A stretch of 64,000 bases of DNA from Syntrophomonas_B sp035447945 (GTDB lineage: Bacteria > Bacillota > Syntrophomonadia > Syntrophomonadales > Syntrophomonadaceae). Below the pieces are notes generated by a model. That model did not search any database. It saw only the letters and a program-made list of their open reading frames with translations, and was not told where the DNA came from. Numbering within the stretch: the stretch's first letter is position 1; every line of letters starts with the position of its first letter. A program made the position numbers and the translations under genes. The stretch covers positions 6,887-70,886 of the forward strand of contig DAOTHZ010000002.1 of assembly GCA_035447945.1 (NCBI GenBank), given 5' to 3'. Shown here in pieces: positions 15,739 through 24,544 of this stretch.

Positions 15739-16488
15739 TCAATCTCTCGATTTGAGAATAGCCAACGCCATGGCTGCCGCTCCAAAACCGTTGTCGATGT
15801 TGACCACCGCAACCCCGCTGGCACAGCTGTTTAACATGGCCAGTAAGGGAGCCAACCCTTGAAAGCTGGCCCCATAACCGATACTGGTAGGTACTGCAAT
15901 AACCGGACGGGAAGTCAGTCCGCCCACCACGCTGGCTAGGGCACCTTCCATACCAGCCACCACAATGACTGCTTGACTGGCGTTGATCATTGGCATTTTG
16001 TCAAAGAGCCGATGAATCCCTGCAACTCCGGCATCATAGATACGTTCAACTTTTACCCCCATGATCTCCAGCGTCAAGGCAGCCTCTTCTGCCACCGGCA
16101 GATCTGCGGTTCCCGCGCTAATGACCGCCACCTGCCCGGGACAGGGCAAATCCGATCTGCACAGATAAAGCAAGCGGGCAACGTCATCATACTTCACCTG
16201 GGGGATGCTTTCTCTTATTCGATGATATACGGCTTCCTCTGCCCGGGTCGCCAGCACATGATCAGATTGTTCGGCCAACCGGCCAAAGATTTGTTCAATC
16301 TGGGCCAGGCTCTTGCCGGGACAGTAAATCACTTCGGGAAAATTGTCCCGCAAGCCACGATGATGATCCAGTTTGGCAAAGCCCAACTCTTCATACGGCA
16401 GGTTTTTAAGCTTGTCATATACGTCTTCCAGGGCCAGTTCCCCCTGCTGAAGCCTGGTCAACAAACGATACAATTCTTTTTCGTTCAT
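15739..16488 (-). CDS. larB: Nickel pincer cofactor biosynthesis protein LarB (AIR carboxylase-like)
   Basis: LarB carboxylates and hydrolyses nicotinic acid adenine dinucleotide in the first step of the nickel-pincer nucleotide cofactor of lactate racemase-type enzymes. The 249-residue protein has the N-terminal LarB region (LDHHRGLRDNFPEVIYCPGKS) and a C-terminal PurE-like domain with VISAGTADLPVAEEAALTLEIMG and the Gly-rich VGGLTSRPVIAVPTSIGYG. larC, larE and larA are not in the window, so the cofactor would be completed from elsewhere. Confidence 0.93.
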   Translation of the reverse strand: MNEKELYRLLTRLQQGELALEDVYDKLKNLPYEELGFAKLDHHRGLRDNFPEVIYCPGKSLAQIEQIFGRLAEQSDHVLATRAEEAVYHRIRESIPQVKYDDVARLLYLCRSDLPCPGQVAVISAGTADLPVAEEAALTLEIMGVKVERIYDAGVAGIHRLFDKMPMINASQAVIVVAGMEGALASVVGGLTSRPVIAVPTSIGYGASFQGLAPLLAMLNSCASGVAVVNIDNGFGAAAMALAILKSRD

Positions 16489-16536
16489 ATTTTTCTCTTT
16501 CCGTTTTTCAACTTGTGGGACTTGTCTGGATGCAAA

Positions 16537-16577
16537 GCAAAAACCTTTTACGCTATCCTAATTAAAGCGCAAAAGGT
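16537..16577 (-). terminator. Terminator after the ketoacid:ferredoxin oxidoreductase operon
   Basis: ACCTTTTACGC (16543-16553) and GCGCAAAAGGT (16567-16577) pair with one mismatch. On the minus strand the hairpin is followed by TTTTTG. It lies between the korC stop and larB. Confidence 0.7.
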
Positions 16578-16620
16578 CGCTTGATTCAATCTCTTCCTTG
16601 TGGTTTGCATCGAATATGAA

Positions 16621-17166
16621 TTACCAATGTTGCCGGGCATAGCTCACCCCAGTCAGAAAAGCTTCTTTGTTGCTCTCAATCACCGAAGGCTTTTTGCCTT
16701 TATAAATCCGCTCAAAATATTCCAGTACTTTTTCAGTTTCCACCACTTCTGTCTTCTGTAAGTAAGCCCCCAGCAAGATCATGTTGGCTCCTCGGGGGTT
16801 GGCAATATCTTCTGCAATCTGGTTGACGGGAATGGATAAAACCTCCACATCCTGCCGCTGCGGTTGGCGATCCACCAGGGATGAATTCAATACCAGCGTA
16901 CCGCCGGGCTGAATTTTTTGTTCAAACTTCTCCAGCGAAGGTCGGTTCATAATAACCGCCATCAAAGGGTTTTCGGTAATCGGCGAGCTAATTTCCTCGT
17001 CGGCGATGGTCACCAGACAGTTGGCTGTACCGCCGCGCATTTCTGCACCATAGGAGGGCACCCAGGCAACAAACTTGCCTGCTTCCATGGCAGCATAGGC
17101 CAGGAATTGCGCCATGGACAGGACGCCCTGTCCTCCGAATCCGGCAAACAAAATTTGTTTTTCCAC
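16621..17166 (-). CDS. korC: 2-oxoacid:ferredoxin oxidoreductase, gamma subunit
   Basis: Gamma subunit of a CoA-dependent ketoacid:ferredoxin oxidoreductase, probably 2-oxoglutarate or branched-chain type. The 181-residue protein begins with GFGGQGVLSMAQFLAYAA and contains the YGAEMRGGTANC motif typical of KorC/VorC. It starts at a GTG directly after the korB stop with GAGGAGG upstream. The four-gene set korD-A-B-C is complete here. The substrate is not visible in the sequence. Confidence 0.92.
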   Translation of the reverse strand: MEKQILFAGFGGQGVLSMAQFLAYAAMEAGKFVAWVPSYGAEMRGGTANCLVTIADEEISSPITENPLMAVIMNRPSLEKFEQKIQPGGTLVLNSSLVDRQPQRQDVEVLSIPVNQIAEDIANPRGANMILLGAYLQKTEVVETEKVLEYFERIYKGKKPSVIESNKEAFLTGVSYARQHW

Positions 17167-17910
17167 TTATTCCTCCTCCTTGACCTTGAATTCCCCCAGG
17201 GGATAGTAAGGAATCATATTGTTTTCCAGCCAGGCCAGCGCATCCAGAGGACCCAGTCCCCAGTTGGTGGGACAAGTCGACAGGATTTCCACCATCGTAA
17301 ACCCTAGCCCGGCCTGTTGTATCTGCAGGGCTTTTTTGATTGCTTTTTTGGTGCGCATGACATTGGCCGGATTGTGGACCGAGGTTCGGCATATATACGC
17401 CGAACCTTCGCTTTGTGCCAGCAGTTCGGCCATTTTAGCCGGGTAGCCTTCCCATTCTTTTTTACGCCCATAAGGAGAAGTGGTTGTCACCTGTCCCAAC
17501 AGAGTGGTAGGTGCCATTTGCCCGCCGGTCATGCCGTAAATGGTATTGTTGACAAAGATAACGGTGATTTTCTCTGCGCGCAGCGAGGCGTGAATGATCT
17601 CGCCCATGCCGATGGAGGCCAGATCACCGTCACCCTGATAGGTAAAAACCGTTTTATCCGGCAGCAGCCGTTTAATTGCGGTGGCAATGGCCGGGGCTCT
17701 GCCATGGGCAGCTTCCAGCATGTCACAGTTGAAATAATCATAAGCCAGCACGGAACAACCGACCGGACATATTCCGATGGTTTCCTCCCGCAGCTCAAGT
17801 TCATCCAGACATTCAGCCACCAGTCGATGAATAATGCCGTGTGTGCAGCCCGGGCAATAATGAAATTTATTTTCTTTCAAACTGGCGGGGCGTTTGGCTA
17901 CTACCTTCAT
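17167..17910 (-). CDS. korB: 2-oxoacid:ferredoxin oxidoreductase, beta (thiamine diphosphate) subunit
   Basis: Binds thiamine diphosphate and a 4Fe-4S cluster, decarboxylating the ketoacid. The 247-residue protein shows FHYCPGCTHG near residue 17 with cluster-type cysteines, the TPP-Mg motif GDGDLASIGMGE near residue 93 ending in VNNTIYGMTGGQ, and the family's TTLLGQVTTTSPYG. Its ATG overlaps the korA stop by one base (TGATG), indicating coupled translation. Confidence 0.94.
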   Translation of the reverse strand: MKVVAKRPASLKENKFHYCPGCTHGIIHRLVAECLDELELREETIGICPVGCSVLAYDYFNCDMLEAAHGRAPAIATAIKRLLPDKTVFTYQGDGDLASIGMGEIIHASLRAEKITVIFVNNTIYGMTGGQMAPTTLLGQVTTTSPYGRKKEWEGYPAKMAELLAQSEGSAYICRTSVHNPANVMRTKKAIKKALQIQQAGLGFTMVEILSTCPTNWGLGPLDALAWLENNMIPYYPLGEFKVKEEE

Positions 17911-18965
17911 CAGAACCCCTCCCTTTCTGCAATTCTCTCGATTTCCCGCAGGATTTCTTCGGGATTGGGAGTGATGCCGATGCGTCCGTAGAAATCAACC
18001 GGAGCCTTTCCGGCCACAGCCAGGCGGATGTCTTCCACCATTTGCCCCATGCTGATCTCCACTGACAGAAATCTCCGGGCGGTTTGGGCTGCTTTAATAA
18101 TTGGCTCATCCGGGAACGGCCAGAGGGTAACCGGACGAATCATGCCAACTTTCAAGCCCTTTTTGCGGGCATCCATAACCGCTCTTCTAACAACTCTGGC
18201 CATCAGTCCAAAAGCCACGACCACCAAGTCGGCATTTTCCGTCAGATAGGTTTCTGCTCTTTTTTCCCGACGCATTATTTCATCGTATTTGCTTTGCAGA
18301 TGATGGTTGCGTTCTTCCAGAAATTCCGGCGAGAGATGCAGGGTATTGATGACATTGGGCGCTCGTCCCTGACAGCCGGTGGTAGCCCATGGTTTTTCAT
18401 AAAATTGTTGCACCGGTTCTCGAATCAGAATTGGCTCCATCATCTGCCCCAGCGTTCCCTCCGCCATGATCATGACTGGTGTGCGGTAGCGGTCGGCCAG
18501 ATCGAAAGCCTCAATGGCAAAGTCCATCATTTCCTGTACCCCGGAAGGTGCCAGAACAATGACGCGATAGTCGCCGTGTCCCCCTCCCCGGGTTGCCTGA
18601 AAATAATCCGACTGGGCCGGTTGGATGCCGCCCAGACCAGGTCCGCCGCGGGAAATGTTGACAATCAAGCAGGGCAGTTCAGCTTCCGCAATAAAGGATA
18701 TCCCTTCCTGTTTCAAACTGATACCCGGACCGGAGGAAGCAGTCATCACCCGATGACCGGTAGCGGCTCCGCCATAGACCATATTAATCGCAGCCAGTTC
18801 ACTCTCAGCCTGTACAAAAACGCCGTCCAGCTTGGGAAATTTACGAGCCATATACTCAGCGATTTCGCTGGAAGGGGTGATGGGATAGCCAAAAAAGGCT
18901 TTGCAGCCTGCAATCAACGCACCTTCAGCCAGGGCTTCATTGCCTTTCATTAAAACCTTTTGCAT
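17910..18965 (-). CDS. korA: 2-oxoacid:ferredoxin oxidoreductase, alpha subunit
   Basis: Alpha subunit carrying the pyrimidine-binding domain and the transketolase C-terminal domain of the complex. The 351-residue protein begins MQKVLMKGNEALAEGALIAGC and has the characteristic GYPITPSSEIAEYMA. Downstream TASSGPGISLKQEGISF and GGPGLGGIQPAQSDYFQ are also conserved. The start at 18965 follows AAGGAGAAG. It follows korD by one base. Confidence 0.94.
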   Translation of the reverse strand: MQKVLMKGNEALAEGALIAGCKAFFGYPITPSSEIAEYMARKFPKLDGVFVQAESELAAINMVYGGAATGHRVMTASSGPGISLKQEGISFIAEAELPCLIVNISRGGPGLGGIQPAQSDYFQATRGGGHGDYRVIVLAPSGVQEMMDFAIEAFDLADRYRTPVMIMAEGTLGQMMEPILIREPVQQFYEKPWATTGCQGRAPNVINTLHLSPEFLEERNHHLQSKYDEIMRREKRAETYLTENADLVVVAFGLMARVVRRAVMDARKKGLKVGMIRPVTLWPFPDEPIIKAAQTARRFLSVEISMGQMVEDIRLAVAGKAPVDFYGRIGITPNPEEILREIERIAEREGF

Positions 18966-18966
18966 G

Positions 18967-19185
18967 CTACTTCTCCTTTTCCACCGCAATAATCAAATCT
19001 GGACACATCAAGGCACATATGCCGCAACCGGTGCATTCTTCCGCTCGCAGGATACTGACAGGGTGGTAACCCAGAATATTGATGACCTTTTCATCCAGTC
19101 CCAGAATACCTTGGGGGCAAAAGGCAACACACAACTCGCATGCCTTGCATTGATCAATATGAAAATAAACCCGGCCCTTGGCCAT
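18967..19185 (-). CDS. korD: 2-oxoacid:ferredoxin oxidoreductase, delta (2x[4Fe-4S] ferredoxin) subunit
   Basis: A 72-residue ferredoxin-like subunit that passes electrons out of the complex. Two cluster motifs are visible: CKACELCVAFCP and CTGCGICALMCP. I chose the ATG at 19185; the ATG at 19194 is directly against the AAGGGG ribosome site. The order P-loop ATPase, korD, korA, korB, korC is on one strand with small gaps. Confidence 0.93.
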   Translation of the reverse strand: MAKGRVYFHIDQCKACELCVAFCPQGILGLDEKVINILGYHPVSILRAEECTGCGICALMCPDLIIAVEKEK

Positions 19186-19209
19186 CCTTCTCATCCCCTT
19201 TATCTACAC

Positions 19210-19872
19210 TTATTGCAGCCAGGCAGGTCTCAAATAACGTGTGATGGGCTGTAAATCTTTGCCGAAATCATGAACCAGATCATCATAAAATTGATCTTCG
19301 GCAGCCAGCCAGCTGACCGGCAATTGCATGGCCTGGGCATAGGCCGTTACAATGTGGTGCCCGTTCCTGATCAAGTCCGGATTGGTTTCAGCCATTAAGT
19401 TGGGGTTGCTGATCAAGCCGGTAAAAGTTAAATTGGCCGCGTTTTCCAGCAATACTCGCAATTCCATGACCAAATCCAGATTCCCGGCAAAGGGCCGGTA
19501 CGGATTCAGTACCAGATAAAACCGATAATCGCTGTCCTTAATATAGCGGCTCAAGTAACCCAAAACCATGGCGCCCACTTCATCGCCGGCCACATCAATA
19601 ACAATCTCAACATCTTCCCGCAAAAAGCCAATAATCTCCGGAGGAACACTGGGCACATCTCCCAAAGACAGTTCTCCGGCAGGAGCCAGCAGCTTGATTC
19701 CCCGGGCTTCCAGCATATCTTTGACGTTTCGGGAAGCAAAATAGGGATTGACCAAATCCAGATCGGCCAGAATAACGTTATCCGCGAAATGGCTTATATC
19801 CAAGGCATAATTAATGGCCAGTTCGGACTTGCCGCTGCCGAACCCGCCCGCAAATATTGTTACAGTTGCCAA
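19210..19872 (-). CDS. P-loop ATPase upstream of the ketoacid:ferredoxin oxidoreductase
   Basis: A 220-residue soluble protein with a Walker A GGFGSGKS at residues 9-16 and a deviant Walker-B-like VIDVAGDEVG near residue 94. The fold resembles the SIMIBI class (CobQ/MinD/ParA relatives) with ADLDLVNPYFASR after the P-loop. Starts at a TTG with AGAGG six bases upstream. It lies 24 bases before korD and is likely in the operon. I infer a role in assembly or maturation of the oxidoreductase; this is not established by sequence. Confidence 0.8.
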   Translation of the reverse strand: MATVTIFAGGFGSGKSELAINYALDISHFADNVILADLDLVNPYFASRNVKDMLEARGIKLLAPAGELSLGDVPSVPPEIIGFLREDVEIVIDVAGDEVGAMVLGYLSRYIKDSDYRFYLVLNPYRPFAGNLDLVMELRVLLENAANLTFTGLISNPNLMAETNPDLIRNGHHIVTAYAQAMQLPVSWLAAEDQFYDDLVHDFGKDLQPITRYLRPAWLQ

Positions 19873-20040
19873 ACTTATCCTCTTCCTGCATAAAATTCTT
19901 ATTGAGTAATACTACCTGAGGATTTTTCGAAAAGCAATAAAAAATATACCCGTTTAATGAAACCGGCTGCTTCATAATCATCCAGTTCGTCACTTCTCCG
20001 TTATGCCAAACCAAAATCCCTCCCCCGCGGAGGACGGCAA

Positions 20041-20469
20041 TCAGTTGAGATTGTTTATCCTTTTCAGTAAATATTCCTTGTAATCCTGCAGTTCCTCATT
20101 GGCTTTGTATAAGATGCGCTCTACCTCGGCTTTGGAAAGGGTCACATCTTCGGGCTCGAGAACCGTAACCGTACAGAATCCTTCCTTCATAGAAAACTTG
20201 AGGGCGTCCTCCAGGTGGTCGGCAGAAATGGTGATGAACACTGGTGCATAAGCAACTTCCTTGCGGTTAACCTCGTCAAAGACCGTATAGACTTCACTGC
20301 TCATATCGATGTCTTCTATCCGGATCCCCTGACTGGGCACATTTCTCAACAAGGCAACTTTCTGTTGTCTGGTCTCCTCCGCGATTTGTTCAATGCTTTT
20401 TTTGCCGAACACCTTGCCGGATTTCCCCCTGCCCGGGTAGTCAAACCTCAGTTTGATCTTGATGGCCAT
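20041..20469 (-). CDS. Uncharacterised protein overlapping rluB
   Basis: I do not recognise this 142-residue soluble protein. It is highly charged, begins MAIKIKLRFDYPGRGKSGKVFGKKS and ends in a predicted long helix (TLSKAEVERILYKANEELQDYKEYLLKRI). The middle, YTVFDEVNRKEVAYAPVFITISADHLEDALKFSMKEGFCTVTVLEPEDV, looks like an alpha/beta domain. The ATG at 20469 is 9 bases after AAGGAG. It overlaps the 3' end of rluB by 29 bases, so the two are coupled. No transport signals are seen. Confidence 0.75.
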   Translation of the reverse strand: MAIKIKLRFDYPGRGKSGKVFGKKSIEQIAEETRQQKVALLRNVPSQGIRIEDIDMSSEVYTVFDEVNRKEVAYAPVFITISADHLEDALKFSMKEGFCTVTVLEPEDVTLSKAEVERILYKANEELQDYKEYLLKRINNLN

Positions 20470-21217
20470 CAGTTTCATCTCCTTCTCTCTCGTACCCGTC
20501 TGTTCCCCTGGCACAATCTTTAAGCGCTACGACTTCCTGATCAGTCAGCAGCCGGTAATGTCCTTCCTCCACTCCATGCAGGGAGAGGAAAGCCAGACCG
20601 GTTCGCTTCAAACTGATGACAGGGTGACCGATGGCGGCACACATTCTTTTTATCTGCCGTTTGCGACCTTCATGGATCGAAATCTCCAGCAAGCAGTCGC
20701 CCCCTTCATACAGCAACTTAACCTGGGCTGGTGCCGTCAGGCCGTCTTCCAGCAGCAAACCCTGGCGCATTTTCTGCAGTTTCAGTGCACTCACCTGCCC
20801 CTTGACCAGGGCTTCGTAGGTTTTGATCATTTTATAGCGGGGATGCATGATCAAGTTGGCAAATTCCCCGTCATTGCTTAAAAGCAGCAAGCCGGAGGTA
20901 TCATAATCCAGTCTGCCTACGGGATAAATGCGCGCTTCCATATCTCCCAGCAAATTAAGCACCGTCGGGCGTCCTTGGGGGTCTTCAACACTGCAGATAA
21001 ATCCCGCCGGCTTGTTCAACAGCACATAAACCAAGCGGGGTAAGCAGTTGTTTACCATCTGCCCGCGGTACTCGACCCGATCCCGGCCAGGTTCCACTTG
21101 GATGCCCATGGCGGTGACCTGTTGTCCGTTCACCTTAATCTCGCCGTTTTTGATCATCTGCTCGGCATGACGTCGGGAGGCGATTCCAGCCTGGGCCAGA
21201 TATTTGGCTAATCTCAA
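20441..21217 (-). CDS. rluB: 23S rRNA pseudouridine synthase, RluB/RsuA family
   Basis: Isomerises a uridine in rRNA (position 2605-type in 23S for RluB). The 258-residue protein has an N-terminal S4 RNA-binding domain (MRLAKYLAQAGIASRRHAEQMI). The catalytic motif VGRLDYDTSGLLLLSNDGEF carries the nucleophilic Asp near residue 104. EGRKRQIKRMCAAIGHPV is the conserved basic patch. The C-terminal tail is acidic and continues into the overlap with the next gene. Confidence 0.93.
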   Translation of the reverse strand: MRLAKYLAQAGIASRRHAEQMIKNGEIKVNGQQVTAMGIQVEPGRDRVEYRGQMVNNCLPRLVYVLLNKPAGFICSVEDPQGRPTVLNLLGDMEARIYPVGRLDYDTSGLLLLSNDGEFANLIMHPRYKMIKTYEALVKGQVSALKLQKMRQGLLLEDGLTAPAQVKLLYEGGDCLLEISIHEGRKRQIKRMCAAIGHPVISLKRTGLAFLSLHGVEEGHYRLLTDQEVVALKDCARGTDGYEREGDETDGHQDQTEV

Positions 21218-21457
21218 TGCACGTTCCCTTCCTTAAAAAGAAAAAAGTCCGTTTCGCTCAACACGATGGTATATTTTTTCATTTTAGCATTCTTTTCAAC
21301 AGCTGTTAATCTCTTTATGGTCTAACGTTCCAGGCGCAACCATCTCGGCGTTGTTTCAATCAACGAGGTTCGGTAATCTCATTGTAAAGCAAGACTTGCC
21401 CGACCGATATCTGTTATGATAAACAAGGAAACGAAAAATATGCCTGGAGGAAAGCCA

Positions 21458-22033
21458 ATGGACAAAACCTTTACCGTCGACAAAGAACGCATTGAAAAAG
21501 CAATCAAAGAGGTCCTGCTGGCCATCGGGGAAAACCCGGAAAGAGAAGGGGTTAAAAACACACCTGCCCGGGTAGCCCGGATGTATGAAGAACTCTTTTG
21601 GGGCATGAACACCGACCCGCGTGACTTTCTGGACGTTTCTTTTACGGAATACCACGATGAGCTGGTATTGGTCAAGGACATCCCCATCTATTCCATGTGT
21701 GAGCATCATTTTTTGCCTTTTTATGGCGTCGCCCATATCGCCTACATTCCAAAGGGCGGCAAGGTAGTGGGAATCAGCAAACTGGCCCGGGTGGCTGAAG
21801 CCTATGCCCATCGCCCGCAGTTGCAGGAAAGACTAACCTCCCAGATCGCTGATTGTATTTTCGAAACACTGAATCCCATGGGCGTCGGGGTGGTAATCCA
21901 GGCCGAGCATATGTGCATGACCATGCGGGGCGTAAAAAAACCAGGGTCTCTCACCGTCACCTCAGCCGTGCGCGGTATTTTCGAAACCCGGTCACAAACC
22001 CGGGCAGAATTGTTCTCGCTGATCTTAAAATAA
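21458..22033 (+). CDS. folE: GTP cyclohydrolase I
   Basis: Converts GTP to 7,8-dihydroneopterin triphosphate, the first step of folate (and queuosine precursor) synthesis. The 191-residue enzyme has the zinc and active-site motifs YSMCEHHFLPFYG near residue 76, KVVGISKLAR and the C-terminal EHMCMTMRGVKKPGS. The start at 21458 follows GGAGG by 7 bases. It is a lone gene converging on fhs. The queuosine genes tgt, queA and queH occur further on in the window. Confidence 0.96.
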   Translation: MDKTFTVDKERIEKAIKEVLLAIGENPEREGVKNTPARVARMYEELFWGMNTDPRDFLDVSFTEYHDELVLVKDIPIYSMCEHHFLPFYGVAHIAYIPKGGKVVGISKLARVAEAYAHRPQLQERLTSQIADCIFETLNPMGVGVVIQAEHMCMTMRGVKKPGSLTVTSAVRGIFETRSQTRAELFSLILK

Positions 22034-22108
22034 GATTGTGAGGAGTTGTCATGATTAAGGGCGTTTTTTGATGCCCTTTCGGAACAAGATGCACCTCTTG
22101 AATAAATC

Positions 22109-22150
22109 AAGACCGATGGTGATATTTTCATCCGCCATCGGTCTTCGTTT
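22109..22150. terminator. Bidirectional hairpin between folE and fhs
   Basis: AAGACCGATGG (22109-22119) pairs perfectly with CCATCGGTCTT (22135-22145), an 11-base-pair stem with a 15-base loop. The following T-run is short (CGTTT), so it is a moderate terminator in either direction. A second, weaker hairpin AAGGGC/GCCCTT lies at 22057-22078. Confidence 0.5.
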
Positions 22151-22231
22151 GCTCTTCTATGATTTTACCGTTGGGCGATCAGCCCTTGGTTGCGAAAAGT
22201 TATGCCAACACCAGCCGGGTTGCGGAAAAGT

Positions 22232-23899
22232 TTAAAACAATCCAACGATCTCCCCGCTGGGCAGGATGTCGATTTTTTCAGCCGCCGGCGTCTTGCCCAG
22301 ACCCGGCATGGTCATGATGGCTCCCGCCAGGGCAACGATGAAGCCTGCTCCGGCAGCTAGTCGGACTTCCCGGACGGTGACTGTAAATCCGGTGGGTCGG
22401 CCCAGCGCATTGGCATCATCACTAAGTGAGTATTGGGTCTTGGCCATGCATATAGGAAGATTTCCGTAGCCAAGTTCTTCAAAACGGCGAATCATATTGT
22501 CTGCTTCCTTGTTGTACTGAACTCCGTCGGCGCCGTAAATCTGTTTGCAAATGGTTTCGATCTTGGCTTTGACCGGCATTTCCAGCTCATACAGGAATCT
22601 AAATGTGCTGGGGGTTTCCGCCGCTGTAATGACTTTACGGGCCAATTCCTCACCACCCGCGCCACCTTCGGCCCAAACCCGGGATACTGCCATTTCAGCA
22701 CCCAGCGCCCGGCATTTCTCTCTGACAAATTCGATTTCTTCCGGCGTATCGCCCGGGAATTCATTGAGGGCCACTACCACTGGAGGACCGTATTGGTTAA
22801 GGTTCTCGAGTTGTTTTTCCAGATTGCTGACACCTTTGGCCAGGGCTTCCATATTCACTTCGGCTAACTTGTCCTTCTTTACGCCGCCGTGGTTTTTAAG
22901 TGCTCTGACGGTGGCTACCAGCACCAGGGCATCTGGTTTCAAACCGGCAAAACGACACTTGAGGTCAAGGAATTTTTCCGCTCCCAGATCGGCTCCAAAG
23001 CCGGCCTCGGTAATTAGATAATCCCCCAGTTTCAGTCCCATTTGCGTAGCCATGACACTGTTGCAGCCATGAGCAATATTGGCAAACGGTCCGCCATGTA
23101 CGAATGCCGGAGTATTTTCCACCGTCTGGACCAAATTGGGTTTGATGGCATCCTTCATGAGCAGCGCCATGGAGCCTGCTGCATGAAGATCATTGGCGGT
23201 AACCGGCTGGCCGTCATAGGTGTAGGCAACCACCATGCGTTTAAACCGATCTTTCAGATCCATTAAATCCGAAGCAAGACATAGTTCGGCCATAACTTCT
23301 GAGGCCACACTAATATCAAACCCTGACTCCCTTGGAATTCCGTCGGCTTTTCCGCCCAGTCCCAAAACAATATTGCGCAGTGCCCGCTCATTCAGATCCA
23401 TGGCCCGACGCAATACGATCTGACGGGGATCTATATTTAGGCGGTTGCCCTGATGGATATGGTTGTCCAGCAATGCTGCCAGCAGATTGTGCGCTGTGGT
23501 AACGGCATGAATATCTCCGGTAAAATGCAGATTAATGTCTTCCATGGGCAGTACCTGTGCATAACCGCCTCCAGCCGCACCGCCTTTGACACCAAAGCTT
23601 GGCCCCAGGGACGGTTCCCGCAACGCAATGATGGCCTTTTGTCCGAGGCGGTTGAGCGCCATCCCCAAACCCACCGTAGTGGTGGTTTTCCCTTCCCCGG
23701 CCGGGGTTGGATTGATGGCGGTTACCAGCACCAGTTTGCCGTTGGGACGGTCCTTGATTTTTTCCCATGTTTCCAGGGTAACCTTGGCCTTGTACTTCCC
23801 GTATAATTCTATATCATCATCGTTCAGCCCAATATAGCGTGCAATTTCAGTAATTGGCTGCATGATCGCCTGTTGGGCAATTTCAATATCGCTTTTCAA
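22232..23899 (-). CDS. fhs: Formate-tetrahydrofolate ligase
   Basis: Activates formate with ATP and tetrahydrofolate to 10-formyl-THF, the entry reaction of the methyl branch of the Wood-Ljungdahl pathway and of formate assimilation. The 555-residue protein has the P-loop NPTPAGEGKTTTTVGLG near residue 63, and FTGDIHAVTTAHNLLAA, PFANIAHGCNS and FGADLGAEKF motifs. Its normal length favours the TTG at 23899, with GAGGGG 7 bases upstream, over an ATG at 23959. folD lies elsewhere at 62652. Confidence 0.96.
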   Translation of the reverse strand: MKSDIEIAQQAIMQPITEIARYIGLNDDDIELYGKYKAKVTLETWEKIKDRPNGKLVLVTAINPTPAGEGKTTTTVGLGMALNRLGQKAIIALREPSLGPSFGVKGGAAGGGYAQVLPMEDINLHFTGDIHAVTTAHNLLAALLDNHIHQGNRLNIDPRQIVLRRAMDLNERALRNIVLGLGGKADGIPRESGFDISVASEVMAELCLASDLMDLKDRFKRMVVAYTYDGQPVTANDLHAAGSMALLMKDAIKPNLVQTVENTPAFVHGGPFANIAHGCNSVMATQMGLKLGDYLITEAGFGADLGAEKFLDLKCRFAGLKPDALVLVATVRALKNHGGVKKDKLAEVNMEALAKGVSNLEKQLENLNQYGPPVVVALNEFPGDTPEEIEFVREKCRALGAEMAVSRVWAEGGAGGEELARKVITAAETPSTFRFLYELEMPVKAKIETICKQIYGADGVQYNKEADNMIRRFEELGYGNLPICMAKTQYSLSDDANALGRPTGFTVTVREVRLAAGAGFIVALAGAIMTMPGLGKTPAAEKIDILPSGEIVGLF

Positions 23900-23970
23900 T
23901 CTGCTACCCCTCTCATAAATGTTTTTACGGTAATTGTTTTTTATCTTGCCAATCTTCACAATTCTGCATT

Positions 23971-23999
23971 ATTATACCCTGACCAATCAGGCAAGTCCA
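23971..23999 (-). promoter_or_regulatory. Possible promoter of fhs
   Basis: Minus strand TGGACT, 17-base spacer, TATAAT, about 65 bases before the fhs TTG start. The -10 is perfect, the -35 is weak. It lies just before the end of spmB. Confidence 0.45.
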
Positions 24000-24005
24000 G
24001 CCATG

Positions 24006-24539
24006 CTATGAAAATAAATGATGGCATATATAAATGGAAGCAACCAAGCCGGTTATATCTGCACTGAGTCCCGTGAGCAAGGCATAACGGTAGCGTTTTA
24101 TCCCCACCGAACCGAAGTACACCGTCAAAACAAAAAAGGTCGTATCGGTTGTGCCCTGCATCACCGAGGCCATTCTCCCGATCAGAGAATCCGGTCCGTA
24201 TTGCCGAATCAACTCGGTTGCCAGGCCCAGCGCGCCGCTGCCGGAAAGCGGACGCATTACGGCCAGCGGCATTACTTCGGCCGGGGCTCCTATTTTTTGC
24301 ATCAACGGCACGATGGCAGAGATGACATAATCCATCGCTCCGGAAGCACGAAAGACAGCGATCGCCACCAGCATTCCCACCAGAAAAGGAATGATTTTGA
24401 CGGCTGTATAAAAGCCTTCTTCCGCCCCTTCAACAAACGTTTCATAGACCGGCAAACGTTTTAAAAAACCATAAATCGGAATGGTCAGCAGGAGAAAAGG
24501 AATCGCCCAGCGGGAAACAGTGTCCAGGATGGCCAGCAT
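24006..24539 (-). CDS. spmB: Spore maturation protein B
   Basis: Membrane protein of the nucleoside transporter-like Gate family, required with SpmA for spore core dehydration and heat resistance in Bacillus. The 177-residue product shows ILDTVSRWAIPFLLLTIPIYGF at the N-terminus and the conserved AVMRPLSGSGALGL near residue 94, then MQGTTDTTFFVLTVYFGSVGIKRYRYAL. It is 5 bases after spmA. The start at 24539 follows a GGAGGTAGGA site. Confidence 0.93.
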   Translation of the reverse strand: MLAILDTVSRWAIPFLLLTIPIYGFLKRLPVYETFVEGAEEGFYTAVKIIPFLVGMLVAIAVFRASGAMDYVISAIVPLMQKIGAPAEVMPLAVMRPLSGSGALGLATELIRQYGPDSLIGRMASVMQGTTDTTFFVLTVYFGSVGIKRYRYALLTGLSADITGLVASIYICHHLFS

Positions 24540-24544
24540 ACTTC

